A stretch of 44,590 bases of DNA from Clostridium sp. (GCA_018377235.1 JAGZZT010000019.1:1-44590); one strand, 5' to 3'; shown: positions 24,245 through 32,939, counted from the stretch's first letter. The notes: generated by a model not told the origin, from the letters alone. Program-made: numbers and translations.

Positions 24245-24940
24245 CTACTGTTTTTCGATTTTATACCCTACACCCCAGACTACTTTCAGATACCGGGGTT
24301 CTCTGGGGTTAATTTCGATTTTTTCGCGGATATGGCGAATATGGACTGCCACTGTATTATCGGCTCCAATAGCCTCCTCGTTCCAGATTTCCTCGTAGAT
24401 CTGGTCAATGGAAAATACTTTTCCAGCATTTTTGACCAGGAGAAGAAGGATGTTGTATTCGATGGGAGTCAGCTTAATCAGTTCTCCGTCTACGAATACC
24501 TCTTTGTTTTCATCATTGATCTGAAGACCGCCGCACTTGTATACACGGCTGTCTGTCTGAGTATTCATATTTCCCAGCTGGGTGTAACGGCGGAGCTGGG
24601 ATTTGACACGAGCCACCAGTTCTAATGGGTTGAACGGTTTTGTGATGTAGTCGTCAGCCCCGATATTCAGTCCCAGAATCTTGTCAGAGTCCTCTGATTT
24701 GGCTGACAGAATGATAATCGGGATGCTGCTGGTCTCCCGGACTTTGAGAGTAGTCCTGATTCCGTCCAGACCGGGCATCATTACATCCACAATCATCAGA
24801 TTGACTTCATTTGTCTTCAAAAGTTCCAGGGCTTCCAGACCGTCATAAGCCTTGATCACCTCAAAGCCCTCTCCGGTTAAATAGATATCAATCGCTTCGA
24901 CAATCTGCTTGTCGTCGTCGCATACGAGAATTTTCTGCAT
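24245..24940 (-). CDS. OmpR/PhoB-family response regulator
   Basis: A 231-residue two-domain regulator. The receiver domain (1-118) has the acidic pair Asp8/Asp9, phospho-acceptor Asp52 in VDVMMPG and Lys101 in ITKPF. The C-terminal winged helix (about 130-229) contains LTPIEYNILLLL and VAVHIRHIREKIE and ends RYLKVVWGVGYKIE. Phosphorylated by the kinase encoded 8 bp downstream, it should bind direct repeats at target promoters. The ribosome site GGAGGG is 7 nt before the ATG. The upstream DNA is full of palindromes, but no clean sigma-A promoter was found. Confidence 0.95.
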   Translation of the reverse strand: MQKILVCDDDKQIVEAIDIYLTGEGFEVIKAYDGLEALELLKTNEVNLMIVDVMMPGLDGIRTTLKVRETSSIPIIILSAKSEDSDKILGLNIGADDYITKPFNPLELVARVKSQLRRYTQLGNMNTQTDSRVYKCGGLQINDENKEVFVDGELIKLTPIEYNILLLLVKNAGKVFSIDQIYEEIWNEEAIGADNTVAVHIRHIREKIEINPREPRYLKVVWGVGYKIEKQ

Positions 24941-25042
24941 TATGTAACCCTCCTATTTTAATAGATAGACTGCATAGCGTCCCTTGTACACTGGCACTAT
25001 AAAAAATAAAGAAACATCATAGGTTAAGGAACCGCGAACTCC

Positions 25043-25102
25043 GTATCCTACGGATACTCCGTTTGCGTAGCGGCAGGAATCGCTCACAGAGCGATTCCTG
25101 CC
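25043..25102. repeat. Palindrome cluster upstream of the response regulator
   Basis: GTATCC-TAC-GGATAC (25043-25057) is followed by a perfect 13-bp stem GGCAGGAATCGCT/AGCGATTCCTGCC with a 5-nt loop (25072-25102). ACTCCGT is also directly repeated around the first palindrome. The 310-bp interval 24941-25251 further holds a TTGTACACTGGCACT motif (24984-24998) and the fabH promoter and operator. Neither stem has a proper U-tract. Confidence 0.6.
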
Positions 25103-25146
25103 TTCATTATACCTTCTGCCAGGGGAAATGGGTACTACTTTTTTCC

Positions 25147-25175
25147 TTGACAAACAACCTGCCATAGAATACACT
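25147..25175 (+). promoter_or_regulatory. Sigma-A promoter of the fatty-acid synthesis operon
   Basis: TTGACA (25147-25152, perfect), a 17-bp spacer and TACACT (25170-25175). Transcription should start near 25182, inside the FabT-like palindrome. Confidence 0.85.
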
Positions 25176-25181
25176 AGCAAT

Positions 25182-25198
25182 AGTTTGAATATCAAACA
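25182..25198. promoter_or_regulatory. FabT-like operator at the fabH promoter
   Basis: AGTTTGAATATCAAACA contains the dyad GTTTGA-ATA-TCAAAC and closely matches the known streptococcal FabT box AnTTTGATTATCAAATT. It begins 6 bp after the -10 box, where a bound MarR-type repressor would block transcription. The likely repressor gene is at 39704. Confidence 0.8.
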
Positions 25199-25251
25199 AT
25201 TTCGTTTACTGAGTTAATGAAAGAAAGCAGACAGAAAAGCAGGAATCAGAC

Positions 25252-26214
25252 ATGACTACAAAAATCATTGGAATTGGCTCTTATGTGCCGGATACAGTTG
25301 TTACGAATCAGGATCTTATGAAGTTTCTCGATACAGATGATGCTTGGATCCGGGAGAGAACGGGAATCTGTGAGAGAAGGGTATCTAAGGATATGGGAAC
25401 CTGCGGGCTGGCCATAGAGGCAGCCAAGCGGGCCATTGACGATGCAGGCATCGATCCGAAGGAGATTGACCTGATTGTGCTGGCCACTTCTTCCGGCGAC
25501 CGGGCGTTTCCGGCGGGAGCGATGGATGTGCAGGCGGCCATAGGGGCTGTGAATGCAGTGGGCTTTGATATTACGGCAGCCTGCTCGGGATTTATTTTTG
25601 GTCTTCACATTGCCCACAGCTTTTTTGCATCAGGAATTTATAAGACGGCTCTTATCATCGGAGCGGAGACTTTAAGCAAGGTGGTGGACTGGACAGATCG
25701 GGGAACCTGTATTCTGTTCGGAGACGGAGCCGGAGCTGCGGTTGTCAGGGCGTCTGAGACAGGAATTATCAGAACCCTGATGGGAAGCGATGGGACAAAG
25801 GGATGGACTTTAGAGTGCCAGGCCAGAAATCTTGGAAACTGCTTAAACGGCATAAAGCCGGAGCTTGGTTTTATGAAGATGGACGGAAAAGAGGTTTTTA
25901 AGTTTGCAGTCCGTAAAGTACCGGAGATTGTAGCAAAAATTTTAGAGGATGCGCAGATCAATCCAGATGAGATTAAATACTTTGTTCTTCACCAGGCGAA
26001 TTTCAGAATTCTGGAGGCTGCCTCCAGAAGGCTGAAGGTTCCCATGGACAGAATTCCGATTAATATTGACCGTTACGGCAACACTTCAGCTGCCTCTGTT
26101 CCGATTCTGTTAGACGAGCTGAAACGGGACGGAAAGCTTGAAAGAGGCGACAAGCTGGTGCTTGCAGGCTTCGGCGCAGGTATGACATGGGGAGCCACTT
26201 TGCTGGAGTGGTAG
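25252..26214 (+). CDS. fabH: 3-oxoacyl-ACP synthase III
   Basis: A 320-residue thiolase-fold enzyme that starts fatty-acid synthesis by condensing an acyl-CoA (acetyl-CoA or a branched primer) with malonyl-ACP. The complete catalytic triad is present: Cys111 in TAACSGF, His247 in LHQANFRI and Asn277 in YGNTSAAS. Length is standard. It is the first gene of the operon, preceded by the promoter at 25147 and the FabT-like operator. AGGA lies 8 nt before the ATG. About 140 bp separate it from acpP, with a second promoter in the gap. Confidence 0.97.
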   Translation: MTTKIIGIGSYVPDTVVTNQDLMKFLDTDDAWIRERTGICERRVSKDMGTCGLAIEAAKRAIDDAGIDPKEIDLIVLATSSGDRAFPAGAMDVQAAIGAVNAVGFDITAACSGFIFGLHIAHSFFASGIYKTALIIGAETLSKVVDWTDRGTCILFGDGAGAAVVRASETGIIRTLMGSDGTKGWTLECQARNLGNCLNGIKPELGFMKMDGKEVFKFAVRKVPEIVAKILEDAQINPDEIKYFVLHQANFRILEAASRRLKVPMDRIPINIDRYGNTSAASVPILLDELKRDGKLERGDKLVLAGFGAGMTWGATLLEW

Positions 26215-26244
26215 AATCAGTCTGTGGTTCAGAGGATTTTTTTC

Positions 26245-26272
26245 TTGCAACTTCCTGAAAATCAAATATAAT
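26245..26272 (+). promoter_or_regulatory. Internal promoter before acpP with a FabT half-site
   Basis: TTGCAA (26245-26250), a 16-bp spacer and TATAAT (26267-26272). The spacer holds TGAAAATCAAAT, whose right half matches the FabT box (ATCAAAT) while the left half is degenerate. It would give extra acyl carrier protein expression. Confidence 0.65.
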
Positions 26273-26354
26273 AAAAGAAATGACAGCTGTAGGGCAGGAT
26301 CCCAAAACGGCTTTCAGAAAATCTAAAACTTATCAAGTAAAGGAGACAAAAACT

Positions 26355-26588
26355 ATGTTAGAAAAAATGAAAGAGATCATCGCAGAGCAGTTAAGCGTGG
26401 ATGCAGAGTCCATTACAGAGGCTTCTTCCTTCAAAGATGATCTGGGAGCAGATTCCCTTGACTTATTCGAGTTAGTTATGGCTCTGGAGGATGAGTACTC
26501 CGTAGAGATCCCGGCTGAGGATTTACAGAACCTTTTAACAGTAGGTGATGTAATGAATTATTTAAAAGAAAAAGGTGTTGAGGCATAA
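26355..26588 (+). CDS. acpP: Acyl carrier protein
   Basis: A 77-residue acidic four-helix carrier. Ser34 in GADSLDLFEL is the 4'-phosphopantetheine attachment site. It carries the growing acyl chain between all Fab enzymes of this operon. The start at 26355 has AAGGAG about 10 nt upstream; the frame stays open further upstream but is not typical ACP sequence. Its stop overlaps the fabK start by one base (TAATG), indicating translational coupling. Confidence 0.96.
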   Translation: MLEKMKEIIAEQLSVDAESITEASSFKDDLGADSLDLFELVMALEDEYSVEIPAEDLQNLLTVGDVMNYLKEKGVEA

Positions 26589-27511
26589 TGAAGACCAGAG
26601 TCACTGAACTTTTAGGGATTGAATGTCCAATCATCCAAGGCGGTATGGCCTGGGTGGCTGAGCATCATCTGGCTGCCGCTGTCTCTGAGGCGGGAGGATT
26701 GGGCCTGATCGGCGGAGCCAATGCTCCCGGCGAGGTGGTTCGCGAGGAAATCAGAAAAGCCAGAGAACTGACGAAAAAGCCCTTTGGCGTTAATGTCATG
26801 CTGATGAGCCCTCATGCCGACGATGTGGCGAAGGTTGTAGTTGAGGAAGGAATCAAGGTAGTCACTACAGGAGCCGGAAACCCTGGAAAATACATGGAAA
26901 TGTGGAAGACAGCAGGAATTAAGGTAATTCCTGTTGTAGCTTCTGTTGCCCTGGCCAGAATGATGGAGAAGGGCGGAGCTGACGCTGTGATCGCAGAGGG
27001 CATGGAGTCCGGCGGACATATTGGAGAGGCAACTACCATGACTCTTGTTCCACAGGTTGCTGACGCGGTTTCCATCCCTGTCATCGCGGCAGGCGGAATC
27101 GGAGACGGACGCGGCATTGCGGCGGCATTTATGCTGGGCGCAGAAGCGGTTCAGATGGGAACACGCTTTGTTGTGGCGAAGGAGTCTATTGTGCATCCTG
27201 GTTATAAGGAGAGAATCATCAAGGCGAAGGATATTGATTCCACTGTTACAGGAAGAACCCATGGTCATCCTGTAAGGTGCTTAAGAAACCAGATGACAAG
27301 AGAGTATATTAAGCTGGAGCAGGAAGGCAAGTCCTTTGAGGAGCTGGAATACCTGACTCTGGGAACTCTCAGAAAGGCTGTCATGGAGGGAGACACGGTA
27401 AACGGAACCGTCATGGCAGGACAGATTGCAGGTATGATAAAGAAAGAGCAGACCTGTAAGGAAATGATCGATGAGATGATGGCGGAGGCCGGAAGGCTTC
27501 TGCACTGGTAG
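26588..27511 (+). CDS. fabK: Enoyl-ACP reductase II (FMN-dependent)
   Basis: A 307-residue TIM-barrel flavoprotein that performs the last reduction of each elongation cycle in place of FabI. The N-terminal PIIQGGMAWVAEHHLAAAV, the GFNVM-like segment FGVNVMLMSP and the phosphate-binding loop IAAGGIGDGRG fit FabK. The conserved ESGGHIG (about 140-146) carries the catalytic His of the nitronate monooxygenase/FabK superfamily. FabK enzymes are intrinsically triclosan-tolerant. It is coupled to acpP by a one-base overlap. Followed by a 99-bp gap with two small hairpins (27523-27535, 27547-27581). Confidence 0.95.
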   Translation: MKTRVTELLGIECPIIQGGMAWVAEHHLAAAVSEAGGLGLIGGANAPGEVVREEIRKARELTKKPFGVNVMLMSPHADDVAKVVVEEGIKVVTTGAGNPGKYMEMWKTAGIKVIPVVASVALARMMEKGGADAVIAEGMESGGHIGEATTMTLVPQVADAVSIPVIAAGGIGDGRGIAAAFMLGAEAVQMGTRFVVAKESIVHPGYKERIIKAKDIDSTVTGRTHGHPVRCLRNQMTREYIKLEQEGKSFEELEYLTLGTLRKAVMEGDTVNGTVMAGQIAGMIKKEQTCKEMIDEMMAEAGRLLHW

Positions 27512-27610
27512 AAGGACATTTGTCCGGACGCCGGAGAATAGAGGATCGGCCCGTATGCAGAAAGTGACGGCAGGCGGGCCGTTTCCATAGGAATAAAAAG
27601 GAGCAGCGCT

Positions 27611-28528
27611 ATGAGCAGAATTGCATTTATTTTCCCAGGTCAGGGCGCGCAGGTGTGCGGTATGGGCCAGGATTTCTATGAGCAGACAGAGACAGGAAGA
27701 AAGGTGTTCGACACAGCGTCCGAGATTCTCGGATTTTCTATGCCGGAGCTCTGCTTTGAGAAAAATGACAGACTGGACATCACAGAATATACACAGCCGG
27801 CCATGGTCACAGCCAGCCTTGCCATGATGAAGGTTCTCATGGAGCAGACGGGAATCAAGCCTGATGCGGCAGCAGGACTCAGTCTGGGCGAATATCCGGC
27901 AATGGCAGCGGCAGGCGTGATGTCTGTGGAGGATGCGATCCGCACAGTACGGGAAAGGGGAATCCTGATGCAGGAGGCAGTTCCGGCTGGAATCGGAGCT
28001 ATGGCTGCCGTGCTTGCGATGGATGCAGAGGAGATTGAAAAGGTGATTGCGCCGATTGAAGGCGTTCAGATTGCCAACTATAACTGCCCGGGACAGATTG
28101 TAATTTCCGGAAAGAAGGAGGCAGTGGACGAGGCGTCAGAGAAGCTGAAGGAAGCAGGGGCAAAACGGGTGATTCCGTTAAATGTCAGCGGACCGTTCCA
28201 CTCCAAAATGCTGACAGAGGCAGGAGAAAAGCTGGGAAAGGTTCTTGATACCATCGAGATTCATAAGCCGGTGATTCCTTACGCTGCCAACGTGACAGCA
28301 GAGTATGTGACAGAGGCAGAAGATGTAAAGCCTCTGCTTGAGAGACAGGTGTCCTCCTCCGTACGCTGGGAGCAGACAATGAGAATGATGCTGGCCGATG
28401 GAGTGGATACATTTATTGAAATCGGGCCTGGAAAGACGCTGGCCGGATTTATGAAGAAGATAGATAGAAGCGTCCGCGTGATTAATATAGAGAAACTGGA
28501 AGATATTGAGAAGGTAAGAGAGCTGTAG
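27611..28528 (+). CDS. fabD: Malonyl-CoA:ACP transacylase
   Basis: A 305-residue alpha/beta hydrolase-like enzyme that moves malonyl groups from CoA to ACP. The N-terminal FPGQGAQ, nucleophile Ser91 in GLSLGEY and His198 in SGPFHSKM form the expected active site. The length is typical. The ribosome site AAAGGAG lies 8 nt before the ATG. It sits between two intercistronic hairpin regions. Confidence 0.96.
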   Translation: MSRIAFIFPGQGAQVCGMGQDFYEQTETGRKVFDTASEILGFSMPELCFEKNDRLDITEYTQPAMVTASLAMMKVLMEQTGIKPDAAAGLSLGEYPAMAAAGVMSVEDAIRTVRERGILMQEAVPAGIGAMAAVLAMDAEEIEKVIAPIEGVQIANYNCPGQIVISGKKEAVDEASEKLKEAGAKRVIPLNVSGPFHSKMLTEAGEKLGKVLDTIEIHKPVIPYAANVTAEYVTEAEDVKPLLERQVSSSVRWEQTMRMMLADGVDTFIEIGPGKTLAGFMKKIDRSVRVINIEKLEDIEKVREL

Positions 28529-28535
28529 GCTCGCA

Positions 28536-28570
28536 GGGGAGACGCGGAAGCATCATGCCGCGTCCCTTTT
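28536..28570 (+). terminator. Attenuator-like hairpin between fabD and fabG
   Basis: GACGCGG (28541-28547) pairs with CCGCGTC (28558-28564), extended by GGG/CCC with a bulge and followed by TTTT. A partial terminator here would lower expression of fabG and later genes relative to fabK and fabD. Confidence 0.5.
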
Positions 28571-28616
28571 ACCCTCAGGCATACCGGAAGAAATTCCGAG
28601 GAAAGGTTGTAAAACT

Positions 28617-29360
28617 ATGTTATTGGAAGGCAAAATTGCACTGGTAACCGGAGCGAGCCGCGGAATTGGCCGTCAGATCGCCCTGACACTGGCCAAGGAA
28701 GGCGCCGTGGTTATCGTAAACTACAATGGATCTGCTGCAAAGGCAGAGGAAGTGGTAAGGGAGATCACCGAGGCAGGCGGAACCGCCGAGGCCATTCAGT
28801 GCAGCGTCTCCGACTACGAAAAGACAGAAGAGATGATGAAGGACCTGATTGCCAGATATAAGAGAATCGATATTCTGGTGAATAATGCGGGCATCACGAA
28901 GGATAACCTGCTCATGAAGATGAACGAGGAGGAGTACGACGCAGTCCTGGACACCAACTTAAAGGGAACCTTTAACTGCATTAAGCACATTTCCAGACAG
29001 ATGTTAAAGCAGAAGGGAGGCCGCATCATCAATATTTCCTCCGTTTCAGGCGTTATGGGAAATGCAGGGCAGGCCAACTACTGTGCGTCCAAGGCGGGCG
29101 TAATCGGACTGACAAAGTCAGTAGCCAGAGAGCTGGGAAGCCGCGGCATTACGGTAAATGCCATTGCTCCGGGCTTTATTGACACGGAAATGACAGCAGT
29201 TCTCCCAGAGGACGTAAAGAAGGCTATGGGAGATCAGATTCCTATGAAGAAATTCGGAAAGACAGAGGATGTGGCAAATCTGGCTGCATTTTTAGCTTCC
29301 GAGCAGGCAGGATACATCACAGGCCAGGTCATCAACGTAGATGGCGGCATGGCAATGTAG
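28617..29360 (+). CDS. fabG: 3-oxoacyl-ACP reductase
   Basis: A 247-residue short-chain dehydrogenase that uses NADPH to reduce beta-ketoacyl-ACP. The Rossmann motif TGASRGIG (11-18), NNAG (89-92), Ser142, Tyr155 and Lys159 (YCASK) form the full catalytic set, and the C-terminal GQVINVDGGM is typical of FabG. Length standard. fabF follows after 10 bp. Confidence 0.96.
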   Translation: MLLEGKIALVTGASRGIGRQIALTLAKEGAVVIVNYNGSAAKAEEVVREITEAGGTAEAIQCSVSDYEKTEEMMKDLIARYKRIDILVNNAGITKDNLLMKMNEEEYDAVLDTNLKGTFNCIKHISRQMLKQKGGRIINISSVSGVMGNAGQANYCASKAGVIGLTKSVARELGSRGITVNAIAPGFIDTEMTAVLPEDVKKAMGDQIPMKKFGKTEDVANLAAFLASEQAGYITGQVINVDGGMAM

Positions 29361-29370
29361 GAGGTAATAT

Positions 29371-30609
29371 ATGGCAAACAGAGTAGTGATTACCGGTATG
29401 GGTGTTATAAGCCCAATCGGAAATGATGTGGAGACATTTTGGAATTCCCTGAAGGAGAATAAGAGAGGCTTCGGAGAGATTACATATTTTGATACAACCG
29501 ACTATAAGGTAAAGCTGGCCGCTCAGGTTAAAGATTTTGATCCGAAGCAGTACATGGATCCGAAAACGGCCAGGAGAATGGAGCCATTCTCTCAGTTCGC
29601 AGTGGCAGCGGCAGGACAGGCGTTAGCTCAGGCAGGCATTGACATGGAGAAGGAGGATCCTTTCCGCGTAGGAGTCAGCGTGGGATCCGGAATTGGAAGC
29701 CTTGGAGCTATGGAGAGAGAACACAAGAAGATGCTGGAGAAGGGACCGGGCCGTATTAACCCGCTTCTGGTTCCAATGATGATCTGCAACATGGCGGCAG
29801 GAAACGTGTCCATCCAGTACGGCTTAAAGGGCAAGTGCATTAACGTGGTAACTGCCTGTGCGACAGGAACCCACTCCATCGGAGAGGCATTCCGTTCCAT
29901 TCAGTGCGGAGAGGCTGACGTGATGGTGGCAGGAGGCACAGAGGCCAGCATCACAGGCCTTGGAGTGGCAGGCTTTACGGCCCTGACTGCCCTTTCCACT
30001 AATACAGACCCGGCTACCTGTTCCCGTCCGTTTGACAAGAACAGAGACGGTTTCGTGATGGGCGAGGGAGCTGGAGTTGTTGTGTTAGAGTCCTTAGAGC
30101 ATGCTCAGAAGAGAGGAGCCACTATTTTAGCAGAGCTGGCAGGCTACGGCGCAACCTGCGACGCTTACCACATCACCTCCCCGGCTGAGGACGGCAGCGG
30201 AGCTGCCAAGGCCATGGAGTATGCAATCAAGGACGCTGGTATTACACCAGAGCAGATTGATTATGTAAATGCCCACGGAACCAGCACTCACCACAATGAT
30301 TTATTTGAGACAAAGGCCATCAAGCTGGCTTTAGGCGATCACGCTTACAAGGTAAAAGTAAATTCTACAAAATCCATGGTAGGCCACCTGTTAGGCGCTG
30401 CCGGCGGCGTAGAGCTGATCACCTGCGTGAAGTCTGTGATGGAGGATTATGTTCATGTAACCTCCGGCCTGTCTGAGTCAGAGCCAGAGTGCGATCTGGA
30501 CTATACCAAGGGAGAAGGTGTCCACACAACTGTAAATTATGCAATTTCCAATTCCCTGGGTTTTGGCGGACATAACGCAAGCCTTGTGGTAAAGAAATTT
30601 GAGGCTTAA
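29371..30609 (+). CDS. fabF: 3-oxoacyl-ACP synthase II
   Basis: A 412-residue condensing enzyme that elongates acyl-ACP with malonyl-ACP. Catalytic residues are Cys163 in TACATGTHS, His302 in NAHGTSTHHND and His339 in KSMVGHLLGAAGG, the Cys-His-His set of FabB/FabF enzymes. Length typical of FabF. The ribosome site AGGAGG is 6 nt before the ATG. No FabB is present, so FabF probably handles all elongation. Confidence 0.97.
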   Translation: MANRVVITGMGVISPIGNDVETFWNSLKENKRGFGEITYFDTTDYKVKLAAQVKDFDPKQYMDPKTARRMEPFSQFAVAAAGQALAQAGIDMEKEDPFRVGVSVGSGIGSLGAMEREHKKMLEKGPGRINPLLVPMMICNMAAGNVSIQYGLKGKCINVVTACATGTHSIGEAFRSIQCGEADVMVAGGTEASITGLGVAGFTALTALSTNTDPATCSRPFDKNRDGFVMGEGAGVVVLESLEHAQKRGATILAELAGYGATCDAYHITSPAEDGSGAAKAMEYAIKDAGITPEQIDYVNAHGTSTHHNDLFETKAIKLALGDHAYKVKVNSTKSMVGHLLGAAGGVELITCVKSVMEDYVHVTSGLSESEPECDLDYTKGEGVHTTVNYAISNSLGFGGHNASLVVKKFEA

Positions 30610-30625
30610 TTCAGAGGAGGCAGAG

Positions 30626-31129
30626 ATGGAAATTAAGGATATTGTGACGCTGATCGAGGCTGTTTCAAAAAATAATCTGACCAGCTTTGTACTGGAAGAG
30701 AACGGAACAAAGCTCTCTTTAAAGAGAGAGAAGGAGAGAGAGACAGTTGTAACGGCTGTTCCCGCTCCAGGCTTTGCTCCTGCTGCAGCTCCTGTGATGA
30801 GCCAGCCGGCTGTGGCTTTGCAGGTACCTGGCGCTTCCGAGGCCCTTGGCGCAGAAGCGCCTGCAGTGAATGCAGAGAGCGGAGACATCGCTTCCGGCAA
30901 TACAGTAAGCTCCCCGCTGGTGGGAACCTTCTACGCATCCCCGTCTCCGGACGCAGAGCCGTTTGTGAAGACTGGCGACAGAGTAAAGAAGGGACAGGTT
31001 CTTGGCATTATTGAGGCCATGAAGCTGATGAATGAAATTGAAAGCGAGTACGATGGAGTAGTCGAGGCAGTGCTTGTAAACAACGAGGAGGTTGTAGAGT
31101 ACGGCCAGCCGTTGTTCCGCATTAAATAA
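30626..31129 (+). CDS. accB: Biotin carboxyl carrier protein of acetyl-CoA carboxylase
   Basis: A 167-residue carrier. An N-terminal helical part (1-35, MEIKDIVTLIEAVSKNNL) joins an Ala/Pro-rich hinge (about 45-90) to the C-terminal biotinyl domain, with Lys133 in EAMKLMNEI as biotinylation site. It shuttles carboxybiotin between AccC and the AccDA transferase. The start at 30626 follows AGAGGAGG and removes nine upstream codons that do not fit the family. Confidence 0.96.
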   Translation: MEIKDIVTLIEAVSKNNLTSFVLEENGTKLSLKREKERETVVTAVPAPGFAPAAAPVMSQPAVALQVPGASEALGAEAPAVNAESGDIASGNTVSSPLVGTFYASPSPDAEPFVKTGDRVKKGQVLGIIEAMKLMNEIESEYDGVVEAVLVNNEEVVEYGQPLFRIK

Positions 31130-31154
31130 TTCGGAGAAAGGGAAAGGTGTTTTC

Positions 31155-31577
31155 ATGCTGGGAATTAAGGAAATTCAGGAGATTATCCCCCACAGACATC
31201 CGTTTCTTCTCATTGACTGTGTAGAGGAGATTCGCCCAGGTGAGGGAGCGGTAGGATATAAGTCAGTGACCTATAACGAGCCGTTTTTTGCAGGCCATTT
31301 TCCACAGGAGCCGGTTATGCCGGGGGTTCTTATCGTGGAAGCCCTGGCTCAGGTAGGCGCGGTAGCTATCCTGAGCGAGGAAGAGAACAAGGGCAAGGTA
31401 GCCTACTTCGGCGGAATTAACAGCGCTAAGTTCAGAAGAAAGGTAGTTCCAGGAGATCGTTTAAAGCTGGAATGCCAGATTATTAAGAGAAAAGGCCCGG
31501 TGGGAATCGGCAGCGCTACGGCGTCTGTGGACGGCAAGGTGGCAGTTTCCGCTGAGCTGACATTTATGATTGGATAG
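31155..31577 (+). CDS. fabZ: 3-hydroxyacyl-ACP dehydratase
   Basis: A 140-residue hot-dog-fold dehydratase that forms trans-2-enoyl-ACP. The family signature IIPHRHPFLLID contains the catalytic His, and HFPQEPVMPGVLIVEALAQ contains the catalytic Glu. Length standard. The stop (31575-31577) abuts the accC ribosome site. No FabM-like isomerase is seen here, so how unsaturated fatty acids are made is not shown by this window. Confidence 0.96.
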   Translation: MLGIKEIQEIIPHRHPFLLIDCVEEIRPGEGAVGYKSVTYNEPFFAGHFPQEPVMPGVLIVEALAQVGAVAILSEEENKGKVAYFGGINSAKFRRKVVPGDRLKLECQIIKRKGPVGIGSATASVDGKVAVSAELTFMIG

Positions 31578-31586
31578 GTGACGAGT

Positions 31587-32939
31587 TTGTTTAACAAGAT
31601 TTTAATTGCAAACCGCGGCGAGATCGCGGTGAGAATTATCCGTGCCTGCCGGGAAATGGGAATCAAAACGGTCGCTGTCTACTCAGAGGCAGACCGGGAT
31701 TCTCTTCATACGCTGCTGGCGGACGAGGCCATCTGCATCGGCCCGGCTCCTTCCAGTGAAAGCTATCTGGATATGGAGCGGATTATTTCCGCCACCGTGG
31801 CCATGAAGGCAGACGCCATCCACCCTGGATTTGGCTTTCTCTCTGAAAATGCCCGGTTCGCGGATCTGTGCGAAAAGTGCAATATCCGCTTTATCGGTCC
31901 TTCTGCTGAAATTATTCACAGGATGGGCAATAAGTCCGAGGCGAGAAAGACCATGATGGAAGCTGGAGTTCCCGTAGTTCCAGGAAGCAAGGAGCCTGTT
32001 TATACTCCTGAAGAGGGACTTAAAATGGCCGAGGGAATTGGTTTTCCCGTTATGATTAAGGCGTCCTCAGGCGGCGGCGGAAAGGGTATGAGAATTTCCA
32101 GAAGCGCAGAGGATTTTGAGGCCAACTTTAACCAGGCTCAGATGGAGTCAGTGAAGGGCTTTTCTGACGATACCATGTATATCGAGAAGTACATTGAGCA
32201 GCCGAGGCATATTGAGTTCCAGATTTTAGCGGACAGCCATGGCCATGTGGTGCATCTGGGGGAGAGAGACTGCTCGATTCAGAGACGCCACCAGAAGGTG
32301 ATCGAGGAGGCGCCGTCAGCGGCTATCTCCCCGGAGCTGAGAAAAAAGATGGGCGAGACGGCAGTGAAGGCTGCCAGAGCGGTTGGCTATGTGAACGCCG
32401 GAACGATTGAGTTCCTTTTAGATAAGCATAAGCAGTTTTACTTCATGGAGATGAATACCAGAATTCAGGTAGAGCATCCTGTGACAGAGGCTGTGACAGG
32501 CATTGACCTGATTAAGGAACAGATTCAGATCGCAGCGGGAGAGCCGTTAAGCTTTGCACAGGAAGATGTGGTCATCCGCGGCCATGCTATTGAGTGCAGA
32601 ATTAATGCCGAAAATCCTGAGAAACATTTCATGCCCAGTCCTGGAACTATCACAGAGCTGCATCTGCCGGGGGGGAAGGGGATCAGGATCGATACCCATA
32701 TTTATAACGGATACAAGGTTCCGCCCAACTATGATTCCATGCTGCTGAAGCTGATTTCTTATGACAATGACAGAGATGGAGCCATAGCCAAGATGCGCAG
32801 CGCCCTTGGGGAGATTGTCATTGAGGGAATTGACACGAACGTGGACTTCCAGTATGAGATATTAAACAGTGAAGCTTACCAGAAGGGAAGCATTGACACG
32901 GATTTTATTCCGAAGGAATTCCCATCCTACTGCAGGTAG
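31587..32939 (+). CDS. accC: Biotin carboxylase subunit of acetyl-CoA carboxylase
   Basis: A 450-residue ATP-grasp enzyme that carboxylates biotin on AccB using bicarbonate and ATP. FNKILIANRGEIAVRII at the N-terminus, the glycine-rich KASSGGGGKGMR and EMNTRIQVEHPVTE (metal-binding Glu and catalytic Arg) are all intact. I prefer a TTG start at 31587: AGGTG lies 7 nt upstream and the family's usual N-terminus begins there. GTG at 31578, directly after the fabZ stop, is an alternative. A small hairpin CTGGGC/GCCCAG (32968-32984) follows the gene. Confidence 0.96.
   Translation: MFNKILIANRGEIAVRIIRACREMGIKTVAVYSEADRDSLHTLLADEAICIGPAPSSESYLDMERIISATVAMKADAIHPGFGFLSENARFADLCEKCNIRFIGPSAEIIHRMGNKSEARKTMMEAGVPVVPGSKEPVYTPEEGLKMAEGIGFPVMIKASSGGGGKGMRISRSAEDFEANFNQAQMESVKGFSDDTMYIEKYIEQPRHIEFQILADSHGHVVHLGERDCSIQRRHQKVIEEAPSAAISPELRKKMGETAVKAARAVGYVNAGTIEFLLDKHKQFYFMEMNTRIQVEHPVTEAVTGIDLIKEQIQIAAGEPLSFAQEDVVIRGHAIECRINAENPEKHFMPSPGTITELHLPGGKGIRIDTHIYNGYKVPPNYDSMLLKLISYDNDRDGAIAKMRSALGEIVIEGIDTNVDFQYEILNSEAYQKGSIDTDFIPKEFPSYCR

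Noticed and set aside
26612..27268. 218-codon frame antisense to fabK
   Set aside because: fabK is unambiguous; the antisense frame is rich in His, Ser and Cys, as expected from reverse reading.
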